Origin: Cryptomeria japonica | Taxonomy: Eukaryota; Streptophyta; Pinopsida; Cupressales; Cupressaceae | Reading direction: 5' to 3' | Length of the DNA stretch: 64,000 nucleotides | NCBI RefSeq assembly: GCF_030272615.1 | Contig: NC_081412.1 | Span: 20,499,932-20,563,931 of the forward strand | In this document: positions 23,488-37,429 of the stretch, one piece after another | How positions within the stretch are numbered: position 1 is the stretch's first letter | How the letters are laid out: every line of letters begins with the position of its first letter | Notes under the pieces: generated by a model | Databases searched by the model: none | Seen by the model: the letters and a program-made list of their open reading frames with translations, nothing else | What the model was told of the DNA's origin: nothing | Program-made: the position numbers and the translations under genes

Positions 23488-25800
23488 GTTCTAAATGGAG
23501 AAATTAGAGGTTTTGGTTATTTAAGGACCCCTTGGAACCCCCACTTAGTTTTTTTCATATCACAATTCTTGACTTTGTTCTTGGTCAACTATGAACCCTT
23601 GAAAAAGCACCCAAAATGTGTCATCATCAATTGAAGATTCAAGAGTGCCTTTTTCATACCATCAAAGTGAATTATTTAGTTTAATTGAATGAGTTCCATA
23701 AGAGGTAGAAATCACAAGTGTGAAAAGTAACATATTCATGAAGACTCTAGTTGTCACAAAATTAATTGTATAGAAGTGGCTAGGTTTGTTACACGTGGAA
23801 GATAGGTGTCACCCTCCCAACAACATTCAATATATTTCTTCCTATTGACATTAGAATTCATTTTGTGCCATTAAAAGGCAATTAAAATCATTTTCCAAGG
23901 GGACAAGAAAGATCAAAGGAGTGGCCAATTATATGAGTTGGTTGAAGATATAGAGTCCAAAGGTCATTTCTAGGTCTATTATGGGTGAAGTTAAAATACT
24001 TATCTATTATTCATGGCAACTTTCTACTATATCCTGAATTTCACACATATGAATATCATTCTATAATGTAGTTGTCTATTGTTTGGAAGGTATTTGTCTT
24101 TTGATGAAACAGTCAAGAATTGTTTGATTCTTTAGAAACAGGTGTTGTTTTGAGTTTTTCTTATGTTTTGCTTTCCATTCATGGAATGATGTAAACTCTT
24201 ACCTACAGAAAATGAGAGTAGTATTATACCAAGTATATTGTTAAGTAGGATTAGATTATAGTCTTACGAAGAATTGGTTAACATAAGGTGATAATTTTTC
24301 AATATATCATAAAGATATTTTTTGATACTATAATGTAAAATGTAATGTATTGTGACTATAGCCCATGATATGAATTGATTAGTCCTTTGGGTTTCCCATT
24401 TCTAGAATAATTTGAAAATGGATAAAATATCAAACTATATTTAATTAATTGGTAATTGTTTACATACTTCATACTTGATATTTGAAGATTACAAATAATG
24501 AGACATTCATGTATATAGTTTTATAAATCCTTGTTATTTTATATATTCCATCTACTATGGACTATGATGTAACTATTTCATGTATTTTTATTTTGTACCA
24601 TAGAAGGGAAACAAACCAAGGGCCTACATAGCTTGGAATGAGTGTAAAAAATGTGTGAAACCTATCTCACATTCGTTGGCCAAATCTCTCAATGTTTCAA
24701 ACAATAAGATGTTGAAAATCTTTAGGATTCATCAAAATGTATAATTGGGAACTAATCCCTATTCTCTGCCCTGTGTGGTGGTTCCAAGCTCAGTGGTGTT
24801 GAGCTCTCTTCCTAATTGATTTGTTGTGCCTCTGGTTTTTCTCGTTTGTTTTTTTCCTCTGCTGGAGACCATGCTTGGTCTTTGTTCTTTGATAGGTCTG
24901 GAGCTTTGCTCATGTGGGGCTGTATTTTGGAGTTGCTTTCTTCCTTTGTGGTGGACTTCTTGGTTTTGCAGATCCCTGTTATGGGTCTTCTGGTCTCTGC
25001 CTCCATGTGGGGTTTGCTTTGCTTTGCTCATTGGACCTCTATGTCTTTTCTTTAGAGCATCTCTTTTGGTGTTTGGGATTTCATCAACCCTATCTTTCTC
25101 GATGGTTAGGCAATTGGGTATGTGCAAGATCATGGTGTGCCAAAACAGGCCCTTAAATGGCAATGAAATTTCATAAAATCAGAGTTATGCAACTTGACAT
25201 GAAAATTTGAATAAGTTGTGAACATTATTTTTAAAATATGTAAGAAGAGAATCTATAGAAAATTGAATCTAGTTTCTAAGCTACTAGTTATTTTTTGGAA
25301 AAAAAAATCCTATTTGATGAAAATTTCAAATTTTAGTGCAGTGGTACTAAAATTTCAGGAAAAAGATAAGAAGTAGATGTATGTCTGACCACCCTAATCA
25401 CAATCAAATCATAATATTTTTTTATAATATTTATAATATAAGTATTAGAATCATGTCTGGATGTGACACATATTTTTTGTTAATTATTTATGAATTTTAT
25501 ACTACAGCTTTTCAGAAATTCAGAAACTCCTACGTCTGACCACCTTAACTTGGTCAAAACCTTATGAAATTTTATTTTATTTTATTTTTCCCTATAGTAG
25601 ACGAAGCATAGGATGTGATGCATGTTTCGGATTCAAAAAATATTATATCTTTTGAAAGTTATGAGTGTTTTTCAATCAGTCTATCAATCAGGACTATTGT
25701 CAGAATTCAATTAGAAAATAAATAATAATTATTTATTAAAGTCAAAATAAGACAAGCCTTATATTGCTGGAAAGTTGAGAACGTCCTTAAAAACCCCTTT
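23488..25800. other. No supported gene
   Basis: 23.5-24.7 kb shows no coding region. 24760-25165 is open on both strands for about 80-130 codons and is T/G-rich on the + strand. In composition it resembles the LINE 3' fragment at 49435-49839, but I cannot align the two by eye. 25.2-25.8 kb is AT-rich and non-coding. Confidence 0.4.
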
Positions 25801-25975
25801 TCATTTTTATCAATTTTGGCTACAAAAAAAGTCGTCAATCACTAGTGTAAAGTCTGGAAAATCAAGGAATACTGAAAAACACGTTTTTTCAGTTGACTTT
25901 CCAAGCTTGTCACTTCCAAGCCAAATCCCAAACCATTCCCGAGCCGAAATTTGAAATTTGAAAATTTTCCAACAC

Positions 25976-25994
25976 AAATCGGATATCCGATTTT
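25976..25994. repeat. Palindrome copy 1
   Basis: aaatcggatatccgatttt, perfectly self-complementary over 18 bases. Outermost left copy. Confidence 0.85.
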
Positions 25995-26106
25995 AATAAG
26001 TTAATTCACTAACTAAATTTGCATGTAATTAATCTAATGTTTATTAATATATAAATATATAATATTTTAATATATTAATTTATAAATAAATTAGTATATG
26101 ATATTA

Positions 26107-26260
26107 GGGAGAGGGAGAGATAGAGGGAGAGGGAGGAGTGGGGGGAGAGAGAGAGAGAGAGGGGGGGGAGGGGGGAAGGGACAGAGAGAGATAAAGAGAT
26201 TAGAGGAGAGAGAGAGAGAGAGAGAGACAGATTAGGGGAGAGGGGGGGAGAGAGACAGAT
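26107..26260 (+). repeat. (GA)n purine tract left of the satellite
   Basis: About 150 bp of GAGA and GGGG runs, with a gattaggggagag block. The pyrimidine tract at 37541-37654 is its inverted counterpart (ctctcccctaatctc), so the satellite array is bracketed by inverted tracts. Confidence 0.85.
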
Positions 26261-26261
26261 T

Positions 26262-29200
26262 AAGACACCAAATTGTGTCATTATGGGTAATATGGTGTCC
26301 TATGACCCATAACGACCAAATATGGAGTCTTAAGGGGTCATATGGTGTCCTAAGGGGTCGTAGGACACCATATGACCCCTATCGACACCATAGGTCCCCT
26401 TATGATACCATATGGTGTCGTTAGGGGTCATATGGTATCCTAAGGGATCGTAGGACATAATATGACCCCTTAGGACACCATAGGACCCATAATGACCTAA
26501 TATGGTGTCATAACGGGTTGTATGGTGTCCAAAGGGGTCATAAGGGTTCATGGGACACCATATGACCCCTAAGGACAACATACGACCCCTTATGACACCA
26601 TATGGTGTTGTTAGGGGTCATATGGTGCCCTAGGACACCATATGATCCCTTAAGACACCAAACTATGTCGTTATGGGTCATATGGTGTCCTAAGGGGTCA
26701 TAGGACATAATATGACCCTCTTGGACACCATAGGACCCAAAGAGACCCAATATGGTGTCATAAGGAGTCATATTTTGTCCTAAGGGGTCATAGGATGTTT
26801 TAAAGGGGTCATATGACACAATATGACCCATTAGGACACAATATGACCCATAACAACCAAATATGGTGTCTTAAGGGTTCATATGGTGTCCTAAGGGGTC
26901 GTAGGACACCATTGGACCGCTATGGACACCATAAGACCACTTATGACACCATATAGTGTCATTAGGGGCCATATGGTGTCCTAAGGGGTTGTAGGAAATA
27001 ATATGACTTCTTAGCACACCAAAGGACCAAAAGCAACTCAATATGGTGTCATAAGGGGTCATATTGTGTGCTAAGGGGTCATATGATGTCTTAAAGGGGT
27101 CATATGACACAATATGACCCATTAGGACACAATATGACCCATAACGACCCAATATGGTGTCTTAAGGGGTCATATGGTGTCCTAAGGGATCGTAGGACAC
27201 CATATGAAACCTATGGACACCATGGAACCCCTTATGACACCATATGGTGTCGTTAGGGGTCATATGGTGTCCTAAGGGGCTGTAGGACATAATATGACCC
27301 CTTAGGACACCATAGGATCCATAATGACCCAATATGGTGTCATAACGGGTTGTATGGTGTCCTAAGGGGTCATAAGGGTTCATGGGACACCATATGACCC
27401 CTAAGGAAAACATACAACCCCTTATGACACCATATGGTGTCGTTAGGGGTCATATGGTGTCCTAGGACACCATGACCTCTTAAGACACCAAATTATGTCG
27501 TTATGGGTCATATGGTGTCCTAAGTAGTCGTAGGACACAATATGACCCCTTAGGACACCATAGGACCCAAAGCGACCCAATATGGTGTCATAAGGGGTCA
27601 TATTGTGTCCTAAGGGGTCATATGATGTCTTAAAAGGCTCATATGACATAATATGACCCATTAGGACACAATATGATCCATAACGACCCAATATGGTGTC
27701 TTAAGGGGTTATATGGTGTCCTAAGGGGTCATAGGACACCATATGACCCCTATGGACACCATAGGAGCCCTTATGACACCATATGGTGTTGTTAGGGGTC
27801 ATATGGTGTCCTAAGGGGTTGTAGGACATAATATGACCCCTTAGGACACCATAAGACCCAAAGCAACCCAATATGGTCTCATAAGGGGTCATATTATGTC
27901 CTAAAGGGTCATATGATGTCTTAAAGGGGTCATATGACACAATATGACCCATAACGACCAAATATGGTGTCTTAAGGGGTCATATGGTGTCCTAAGGGGT
28001 TGTAGGACACCATATGACCGCTATAGACACCATAGGACCCCTTATGACACCATATGGTGCCGTTAGGGGTCATATAGTGTCCTAAGGGGTTGTAGGACAT
28101 AATATGACCCCTTAGGACACCATAGGACCCATAACGACCCAATATGGTGTCATAATGGGTCGTATGGTGTTCTAAGGGGTCATAAGGGTTCATGGGACAC
28201 AATATGACCCCTAAGGACAACATATGGTGTCGTTAGGGGTCATATGGTGTCCATAGGGGTCATATGGTGTCCTAGGACACCATATGACCCCTTAAGACAC
28301 CAAATTGTGTCGTTATAGGTCATATGGTGTCTTAAGGGGTCGTAGAACACAATATGACCCCTTAGGATACAATAGGACCCAAATCAACCCAATATGGTGT
28401 CATAAGGGGTCATATTGTGTCCTAAGGGGTCATATGACACAATATGACCCATTAGGACACACTATGACCCATAACGACCAAATATGGTGTCTTAAGGGGT
28501 CATATGGTGTCCTAAGGGGTTGTAGGACACCATAGGACCCCTTAAAACATTATATGGTGTCATTAGCGGTCATATGGTGTCCTAAGGGATCATAGGACAT
28601 AACATGACCCGTTAGGACACCATAGGACCCAAAGAGACCCAATATGGTGTCATAAGGGGTCATATTGTGTCCTAAGGGGTCATATGATGTGTTAAAGGGG
28701 TTATATGACACAATATGACCCCATAACGACCCAATATGGTGTCTTAAGGGGTCATATGGTGTCCTAAGGGGTCGTAGGACACCATATGATCCCTATAGAT
28801 ACCATAGCACCCCTTATGACACCATATGGTGTCGTTAGGGGCCATATGGTGTCCTAAGGGGTCGTATGACATAATATGATGTCTTAGGACACCATAGGAC
28901 CCATAACGACCCAATATGGTGTCATAACGGGTTGTATGGTGTCCTAAGAGGTCATAAGGGTTCATGGGACACCATATAACACTTAAGGACAACATACGAC
29001 CCCTTATGACACCATATGGTGTCATTAGGGGTCATACGGTGTCCATAGGGGTCATATGGTGTCCTAGGACACCATATGACCCCTTAAGACACCAAATTGT
29101 GTCGTTATGGGTCATATGGTGTCCTAAGGGGTCGTACGACACAATATGACCCCTTAGGACACCATAGGACCCAAAGCTAACCAATATGGTGTTATAAGGG

Positions 29201-29887
29201 GTCATATTGTGTCCTAACGGGCCATATGATGTCTTAAAAGGGTCATATTGTGTCCTAATGGGCCATATGATGTCTTAAAGGGGTCATATGACACAATATG
29301 ACCCATTAGGACATAATATGACTCCATAACGACCCAATATGGTGTCTTAAGGGGTCTTATGGTGTCCTAAGGGGTCATAGGACACCATAGGACCCCTTAT
29401 GACACCATATGGTGTCGTTAGGGGTCATATGGTGTCCTAAGGGGTCGTAGGACATAATATGACCCCTTCGGACACCATAGGACCCATAACGACCCAATAT
29501 GGTGTCATAACGGGTCATATGGTGTCCTAAGGGGTCATAAGGGTTAATGGGACATTATATGACCCCTAAGGACAACATATGACCCCTTATGACACCATAT
29601 GGTGTTGTTAGGGGTCATATGGTGTCCATAGGGGTCATATGGTGTCCTTGGACACCATATGACCCCTTAACACACCAAATTGTGTTGTTATGGGTCATAT
29701 GGTATCCTAGTACAATATACGACCCCTTATGACACCATATGGTGTTGTTAGGGGTCATATTGTGTCCATAGGGGTCATACGGTGTCCTAGGACACCATAT
29801 GACCCCTTAAGACACCAAAATGTGTCATTATTGGGTTATGACACAATATGACCCTTTAGGACACAATATGACCCATAACGACACAAT
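26262..29887. repeat. GGTCATATGGTGTCC satellite array, main block
   Basis: About 3.6 kb built from words ggggtcatatggtgtccta and its complement taggacaccatatgacccc, alternating, so that units are internally dyad-symmetric. Larger blocks recur at roughly 0.57 and 0.81-0.83 kb (compare 26330, 27162, 27972, 28744 and 26871, 27443). Long open frames on both strands are by-products of the repeat (GHIMSYDPLGHHMTP-type peptides) and are not genes. The array resumes at 37430 after the copia insertion. Confidence 0.92.
29883..29887. repeat. TSD of minus-strand copia, left
   Basis: acaat, against ccaat at 37430-37434. The satellite consensus at this point is cgacccaat, so the first base mutated after insertion. 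Confidence 0.7.
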
Positions 29888-31363
29888 TGATAGGTCTGAT
29901 ACTAATTGTTAAGTACAGATGCCAAGCTAACAAGATGAGAGGGGGGGGTGAATCATACAAACTTTATCTTTCATAAAAACAACAGATTCAACCTCGGTAA
30001 CATATACTTCAGCAATATAACCAAAACTGCTAACCATGCAAACTCAAAAGCATATAAACATCATAACACTCATAACACCAGATTTAACGTGGAAACCCAA
30101 AGAGGGAAAAACCACTGTGGGATTTCAGACCCTCTAAGAAATATACTCTTCTAGAGTATGCTCAGTTAAAAGCAAATCCTGTTAAAGATTACAAACACAT
30201 TGCTAGATGTGACCCGGTTAAGGGATTTCCCTCAGATCTAGTAGGATCTTCACCTTGTTAAAGGATTTCAAACACTCAATCAAAATGCCACCTTGCTAGA
30301 GGTTTTTACAAATAAGACTGTTAAGTCCACTCGGTTAAGAGATTTTCTGTCACTTCACAAAATAATAGTAATAAAATCTATCTGCAACTTCACATCTAAA
30401 AATGCTAAAGCAGATTCTTATTTGCTCAATACAATCTAGTCATAGGACTTATCTTGTCCATCTGCTAGGCTCTTACTCTATTTTACAAATAGGTCTTCAA
30501 GCTTCTGTTCTCGATAATCACTATGTAGCATCCTTATGCATACACTTGCCCACATCCATTGTTTATCAACAGTTCCTTATTTATAAACAATTGCTAATTG
30601 CTTAATCTCCTTGATCACATTTCCCATGATCAATAATAGCCATCAGATCTTCAAACTTGACCAGGTTCAATGTATCCTTTGATTTGAAAATGTTTTACCT
30701 CACCTTGGAACTTGTGCTAAGGTATTGCGGTTCAGTCTGAGCTGTAGATCTTCTTGTCGATTTTCCTTTGCCATAGATTCTTTAACAAACTTCATACACG
30801 GCATACCAATCATTTAAACAATTCCAGCTCATCAGCTTCCTTCATTAAATAACACTTTTAATCATTTAATGCATTCTGTTACAGCTCAGTTGCAACTCAG
30901 TAAATACTAAACTTCACTTGGTAGACATTCTACCTTCATTAACCGATAGCGATAACCTTAGGGTTTACCAACTAGGTTCCTTAGGGTTTACCGACTAGGT
31001 TCTTTGCTCGGTAACATAGTATAGTATTAACCTTACAATCAACAACATATGTAGGATATCAAAACAATCTAAACATCATGATCTCATCACTGTCTAACTC
31101 GGTAATAGTTGCCCATTGAATAACTTATTCCTCCCCTTATTCACTATGTCTTTTACCGAAATATTTATACTCTTAAAATCATACTTCTTAAGATATGGCA
31201 ACATCATACTGAATTAGAAAATCAATTTCTTGACATCAATGACAAAATAATAATATTAAGAGAGTAAACATCCTTAATCAGTTATATCCATAATCATCAA
31301 CAACCTTCTCAATATCCTAATTGAAATGCCAACAATCTCCCCTTGTCTGTTATAATGCCAACA
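29888..31363 (-). repeat. Copia 3' LTR (1476 bp)
   Basis: TG...CA ends and near-identical to 35917-37429. It is shorter by 37 bp through small deletions, for example near 30290 (the 5' LTR has an extra attagaagtgaccttg-type segment) and near 30700. The conserved acgtggaaacccaaagagg block is at 30087. Confidence 0.9.
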
Positions 31364-31375
31364 ATCTCCCCCTTT
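31364..31375 (-). other. Copia polypurine tract
   Basis: Complement reads aaagggggagat directly before the 3' LTR, the usual primer for plus-strand synthesis. Confidence 0.8.
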
Positions 31376-31748
31376 GGCATTGATGGCAAAACCAAATGAT
31401 ATGACCTAATTGATTCGGATTCAGATTGTTGAAGTGCTGAAATGCTCTCCCCCTTTCATCAGACTTCTCCCCCATACATTAGTCTTCTCCCCTTTTCTTC
31501 AGTCTTCTCCCCCTTTGACAACGATGCCAAAAAGTAAAAGAGCTAAAACATGAGTTCTTCCACTGAGAAGTGAATTCCATGCTGTTATGTGTCAACTTAG
31601 TCTCGGTCAGAGCATTATGTCTTCAATTCCTATTCCCTATATATGTTTCCTGCACACCTTTAGAAAACATCCTAAAGTGTGTAAATCAGCATCAACTCCT
31701 AAAAGATATTATGTAAAGTGATCGAATTGATGTTTTCACCGAACTCTG

Positions 31749-33271
31749 TCAGTGAATGGAGGATAGGGGTAGGACCCCTAACTTACTTTTGAGATACTCA
31801 AAAGTGTCCCTTGGTAGTGGCTTGGTGAAGATATCTGCTATTTGTTCCTTTGTGCTAACATACTCCAACACCACTTTCTTCTCTTGAAATTCTTCTCTAA
31901 GATAATGATATTTGATAGAGATGTGCTTTGTCTTAGAGTGCATAACATGATTCTTTGAAATATTTATGGCACTAGTATTATCACAGAATATAGTTACTGG
32001 CTTAGTAACTTGCTCATTTATACCTTCCAATAGTTGTTGGCTCCATGCTATATTGGTACAATTCAATGTTGCAGCAACGTATTTAGCTTCTACTATTGAC
32101 TGTGAAACACATCCTTGTTTCTTGCTAAGCCAACTTACTAGTCTTTCTCCTAAAAAGAAAGCTCCTCCACTTGTCCTTTTTCTGTCATCAATGTTGCCTG
32201 CCCAATCAGCATCAGTATAAACTTTTAAATCAAAGTCATTTCCTTTCTGATATACTAAGCCATAATCCTCAGTGTCTTTCAAGTATCTGAAAATTCTCTT
32301 GATTGTTGTCATATGTGTTTCCTTGGGATCTGCAGAGAATCTTGCAACTATACCTACTGCATGTGCTATATCTGGTCTGCTGTGAACAACATATTGTAGC
32401 TTTCCAATCATGGATCGGTAAAGTGTCTCATCAACAGATGCAGATTCATCATTCTTTGATAGTTTACAGTTGGTAGTCATAGGAGTACTTACTGGTTTTG
32501 AATCCTCCATTCCAAATTTCTTCAAGATTTCCTTTATGTACTTGGATTGAGTAATGAAAATCTCATCTTTCATTTGCAGTATTTGTAAACCTATAAAATA
32601 CTTTATCTCACCGATTAATGACATCTCAAATTCTTTGCTCATTTCATTTCCAAAGTTCTTGCATAAAGAGTCATTTCCACAAAAGATAATATCATCAACA
32701 AATATGGCTGAGATCAGTATTCCATTTTCATCATTCTTCATGTACATATTATTGTTTTCACTTGTTCTTATAAAACCAATCTTGATTAAATAAGAGTGCA
32801 ATCTTTCATACCATGCTCTAGGTGCTTGTTTCAGACCATATAAAGCTTTGTTCAATTTACATACCTGATCTTTATTCTTGTCTTCAACAAATCCTTCAGG
32901 TTGTTCAATAAAACTTCTTCTTCTAATATACCATTTAGAAATACAAATTTGACATCCATTTGATATACCTTGAAATTTTTGAAAGCAGTGTATGCCAACA
33001 ATGTTCTTACTCCTTCAAGTCTTGCCATAGGTGCAAAAGTCTCACCATAATCAATTCCCTCTTCTTGAGCATAACCTTTGCAAACTAATCTTGCTTTATT
33101 TTGAATGACCTCACCTTTTTCATTTAGCTTGTTTCTGAAAATCCACTTTGTATCGATTACATTTTTGTCCTTCGGTCTTGGGACCAGTGTCCATGTGTCA
33201 TTCTTCTTGATTGTATCCATCTCTTCTGTCATAGAATTTATCCAATCTTCACTGTTAAATGCCTCTTTCAC
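31749..33271 (-). pseudogene. Copia reverse transcriptase-RNase H
   Basis: Two overlapping frames. 33271-32852 carries the RT N-terminal half ([24 protein letters not shown]). 32855-31749 carries the rest: [16 protein letters not shown], the catalytic FVDDIIFCGND (YVDD variant with Phe), then RNase H with DADWAGNIDD and EAKYVAATLN, and the terminal KEQIADIFTKPLPRDTF. A frameshift near 32852-32880 separates them. Copies RNA into DNA and degrades the RNA strand. Compared with the plus-strand copia at 54 kb the proteins are clearly of one lineage. Confidence 0.9.
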
Positions 33272-33307
33272 TATTCTCAGTTCAAATTTAGATATCAGAC
33301 ATGTGTT

Positions 33308-34370
33308 CTATCTCAGTTTGTTCCTTGTCATCACTGGATCATCCTTATCTCCTATAATCTGACTTGATGCATGATTCCTTCTGACATACTTGGCTAATAC
33401 AGGCTCAGTAGGCTCTGTATGATCTTCTTCATCACTCGGTAACTGAATATTCTCTTCATTTCCTTCATCATTTCTTTCTGCAAATTCATCAATTTTCACA
33501 TTTGCACTTTCTACTATTTTGTTAGATGATTTGATCAAACATTTAAATGCTTTACTTCTAGAGGAATAACCTAGAAATGTTCCTTCTTCACTTTTCTGAT
33601 CAAACTTGTCATTTCTATCATCTTTGTGAACATAGCATCTACTTCCAAAGATTTTAAAATAACTTACATTAGGTTTCTTGTCATACCAAATCTCATATGT
33701 TGTCTTCAAAGTTCCTTTCTTCAGTTGTACTCAGTTCAGGGTGTAAATTGTTGTGCTTATTGCTTCTCTCCAAAATGTTTGTGGCACTTTCTTTTCAATC
33801 ATCAGGGTTCTGGCGCAATCCACAATAGATCTATTTCTTCTCTCAGCAATTCCATTTTGTTGCCGAGTTCTCGGTGCAGATACTTGTCTTTTTATACCAT
33901 GATCATTGCAGAATAAGTTGAACTCATCAGATGTGAACTCTCCTCCTTTGTCTGATCTAAGACATTTCAGTTGTCTTCCTATTTCATTTTCAACTATTGC
34001 CTTGTACCATTTAAACATTTTAAAAGCTCCTTATTTTTCTTTTAAAAACATTACTGACATCATCCTTGAGTAATCATCCACAAATAATATGAAATATTTA
34101 TCACCATAATAACTTTGAACTTTCATAAGACCACAAATATCAATATACACAAGATCTAAAATTTCTTTAGATGTGTAGGACTTAATTGTAAAGCTTGATC
34201 TTGTCATCTTACCCATCTAGCATCCTCGACACATAGCATTCTCAGGTTTCTCAAGACTTGGTAGACCTCTTACTCGGTGCTTCTTACTTATTTTGATCAG
34301 ATTATCAAAATTTACATGAAAAAACCTTTTATGCCATAACCAGGTATCATCTATCTTTGCATACAGACAC
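33308..34370 (-). pseudogene. Copia integrase, broken
   Basis: Fragments in order: 34216-34031 (start of the catalytic core, DLVYIDICGLMKVQSYYGDKYF), 34018-33731 (LRSDKGGEFTSDEF and APRTRQQNGIAERRNRS, containing the second Asp and the Glu of the DDE triad), 33709-33308 (C-terminal domain, SYFKIFGSRCYVHKDD and KSEEGTFLGYS). At least two frame breaks (near 34020 and 33720). The zinc-binding HHCC part lies around 34230-34370 with a stop just before the core. Inserts the cDNA into the genome. Confidence 0.88.
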
Positions 34371-34740
34371 TTATTTCAAGTTGAGTCAAGATGAAATGTA
34401 TTACCTTTTGTTTGAGTCTCGGTAGCAGCTAACTTTCCATGCTTGTCGTGAACTTTGACAATTCCTTTCTGAAATTCTATTTGGTAACCTGTGTTGTTTA
34501 GCTGTGCTACACTCAACAAATTATATTTCAAACCTTCAACCCAATAAACATCATTACATTTAGCATTGTCAAGAAGTGTTATGGATCCTTTACCTTTTAC
34601 CAGACATGGTGCATCATTACCAAATCTTACATAACCTCCATCATAATCTTCTAACATAACAAACTTGTGTTATCACCTGTCATGTGATGTGAGCATCCAC
34701 TATCTATGATCCAAGAATCATTAGTTTTAAGTGAGATATT
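34371..34740 (-). pseudogene. Copia protease / gag-pre-integrase region
   Basis: 34657-34376 encodes the stretch after the protease active site, with FGNDAPCLVKGKGSI and VYWVEGLKYNLLSVAQLN. The active-site region (DSGCSHHMTG-like) is readable near 34720-34680, but in another frame. Confidence 0.8.
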
Positions 34741-34886
34741 AGGGTTTTTTCTTCATACCTTTCTTCATCTGATCTATATTTGATAGCCACATAAACTACT
34801 TCCTCTATATTAGTTTCATCTGATTGATCATCATTTGATTCCTCATCGGCTATTAGGCATGACTTTCTATCTCTTCTTTTGAAGTC

Positions 34887-35916
34887 TCAGTATCCTCTGT
34901 AATGATTATTTTTCTGTCCGTCATCTCGGTAATCTCTGTTTTTAGTAGAATCTTTGTCAGGACAGTTAGAAGCCATATGTCCTATCTTATCACAATTGAA
35001 ACATTTCAAAGGTAGTTTTCCTTTATACTTACCTTTGCCTCTTGGTAACCTTCTAGCTAATAGTGCTTCAAACTCTTCTCTTTCTGATTTCCTCATACAG
35101 TTTGTGTACTTCCTCCATGTTTTTGCAAAATATTTCACTTGCACCATTGTGATTACATTCAGAGTACTTATACTTTCTATCATTGTAATCATCAGATTCA
35201 TCAAGATGAAAAGAACTGAATGCAGATTCAACTTTATTTACCGAAGACCCACTGTTATCAAAATTACTTTACTCAAATGCATGTAGCCTACCAATAGTAG
35301 CATCCAAAGAAACTATCATATTGGGTATAGACCTCAATTCATTGATTGCAGAGACTCAAATTGCATAAGATGGTAGAAGAGTTCTTAACAACTTACTTGT
35401 TATATCCTTTTCTTCAATAGTTCCACCTGCTCCTTTGATTTGATTGACAATCTCCTTTAGTCTTGTACTGTACTGGGTTATGTTCTCACCTTCATTCATC
35501 CTCATAGATTCAAGTTGTCCTCTTAGACTGTCCACTTTTTCTCTTTGAACATGTTCATCACTGCCATACACAGATATGAGCTTGTCCCACATTGCCTTGG
35601 CATCATTGCAGCCTTCTAGATCATTAAACTCTGAGTCGGTTAATGCAGATGTTATTTCAATCATTGCTTGAATATGTTCTTGCTTTGCCTTTATCTCTTC
35701 CATTGTCAATGGATAGGTGCTAGGTGTAATGAAATCATTCTCCGGATAATATACAACATATTCTCCAACTTCTGATAGGTGCAACTTCATCCTTTTCTGC
35801 CATGTAGAGAAACTTGACTTGTTCAGCTTCGGTGCATCCCTCTTATACGTCTTTGGATCTTTGCCTCAAGTCCCTTTAAACTTTTTTCTTTCAGAGTCCA
35901 AAGCTTTGATACCAAT
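34887..35916 (-). pseudogene. Copia gag, broken
   Basis: 35790-35356 encodes the gag helical domain (DAKAMWDKLISVYGSDEHV, QYSTRLKEIVNQIKGAGG). 35231-34887 carries the complete zinc knuckle CFNCDKIGHMASNC. A TGA lies upstream of residue 1 of the long frame and a TAA near 35356, so no full-length gag can be made. Forms the virus-like particle in related elements. Confidence 0.88.
35903..35914 (-). other. Copia primer-binding site
   Basis: Complement reads tggtatcaaagc, two bases inside the 5' LTR. It matches the 3' end of initiator methionine tRNA used by plant copia elements, with one change from tggtatcagagc. Confidence 0.85.
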
Positions 35917-37429
35917 TGATAGGTCAGATACTAATTGTTAAGTACATATGCCAAGCTAACAAGATGAGAGGGGGGGGGATGAATCATACAAAATTAATCT
36001 TCCATAAAAACAACAGATTCAACCTCAGTAACATATACTTCAGTAATATAACCAAAATTGCTAAGCAAGCAAACTCAAAAGCATATAAACATCATAACAC
36101 TCATAACACCAGATTTAACGTGGAAACCCAAATAGGGAAAAACCACTGTGGGATTTCAGACCCACTAACAAATATACTCTTCTAGAGTATGCTCAGTTAA
36201 AAGCAAATCCTGTTAAAGATTACAAACACATTGCTAGATGTGACCCGGTTAAGGGATTTCCCTCAGATCTATTAGGATCTTCACCTTATTAGAAGTGACC
36301 TTGTTAAAGGATTTCAAACACTCAATCAGAATGTCACCTTGCTAAAGGGTTTTACAAATAAGATGTTAAGTCCACTCAGTTAAGAGATTTTTTGTCACTT
36401 CACAAAATAACAGTAATAAAATCTATCTGCAACTTCACATCTAAAAATGCTAAAGCAGATTCTTATTTTCTCAATACGATCTAGTCATAGGACTTATCTT
36501 GTCCATCTGTTGGGCTCTATACTCTATTTTTCAAATAGGTCTTCAAGCTTCTATGCTCGATAATCACTATGTAGCATCCATGTAAATACACTTGCCCGCA
36601 TCCATTGTTTATCAATAGTTCCTTATTTATAAACAATTGCTAACCGCTTAATCTCCTTGATCACATTTCCCATGATCAATCATAGCCATCAGATCTTCAA
36701 ACTTGACCAAGTTCAATGTATCCTTTGATCTGAAAATGTTTTACCTCGCCTTGGAACTTGCATATATTTCTTGGAACTTGTGCTAAGGTATTGCAGTTCG
36801 ATCTGAGCTGTAGATCTTCTTGCCAATTTTCCTTTGCCATAGATTCTTTAACAAACTTCATACACGACATACCAATCATTTAAACAATTCTAGCTCATCA
36901 GCTTCCTTCATTAAATAATGCTTTTAATCATTTAATGCATTCTGTTACAACTCGGTTGCAACTCGGTAAATACCAAACATCACTCGGTAGACATTCTGCC
37001 TTCATTAACCATTAGTGATAACCTTAGGTTTTATCGACTAGGTTCCTTAGGGTTTACCGACTAGGTTCTTTGCTCAGTAACATAGTATAGTATTAACCTT
37101 ACAATCAACAACATATGTAGGATATCAAAACAATCTAAACATCATGATCTCATCACTATCTAACTCAGTAATAGTTGCCCATTGAATAACTTATTCCTCC
37201 CCTTATTCACTGTGTCTTTTACTGAAATATTTATACTCATCAAATCATACTTCTTAAGATATGACAACATCATACTGAATTAGAAAATCAATTTCTTGAT
37301 ATCAATGACAAAATAATAATATTAAGACAGTAAACATCCTTAATCAGTTATATCCATAATCATCAACAACCTTCTCAATATCCTAATTGAAATGCCAATA
37401 ATCTCCCCTTGTCTGTTATAATGCCAACA
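35917..37429 (-). repeat. Copia 5' LTR (1513 bp)
   Basis: Partner of 29888-31363; ends tgatag...gccaaca on +. Confidence 0.9.

Larger units (their letters stand above)
29888..37429 (-). mobile_element. LTR-to-LTR Ty1/copia element, minus strand (7.5 kb)
   Basis: 3' LTR 29888-31363, 5' LTR 35917-37429, both beginning (minus) tgttggcat and ending tatca. The primer-binding site is next to the 5' LTR and the polypurine tract next to the 3' LTR. Gene order on the minus strand is gag, protease, integrase, RT, RNase H, which defines copia. It sits precisely inside the satellite, which continues in register on both sides. All coding parts are broken. Confidence 0.93.

Noticed and set aside
24759-25176. 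Overlapping open frames of 80-134 codons on both strands
   Set aside because: No recognisable domain, both strands open to a similar degree, and composition resembles LINE 3' DNA.
26330-29149. Many 80-100-codon open frames (GHIMSYDPLGHHMTP-type) on both strands
   Set aside because: They are translations of the satellite; the same peptides recur with every repeat unit and there are no start, splice or domain features.
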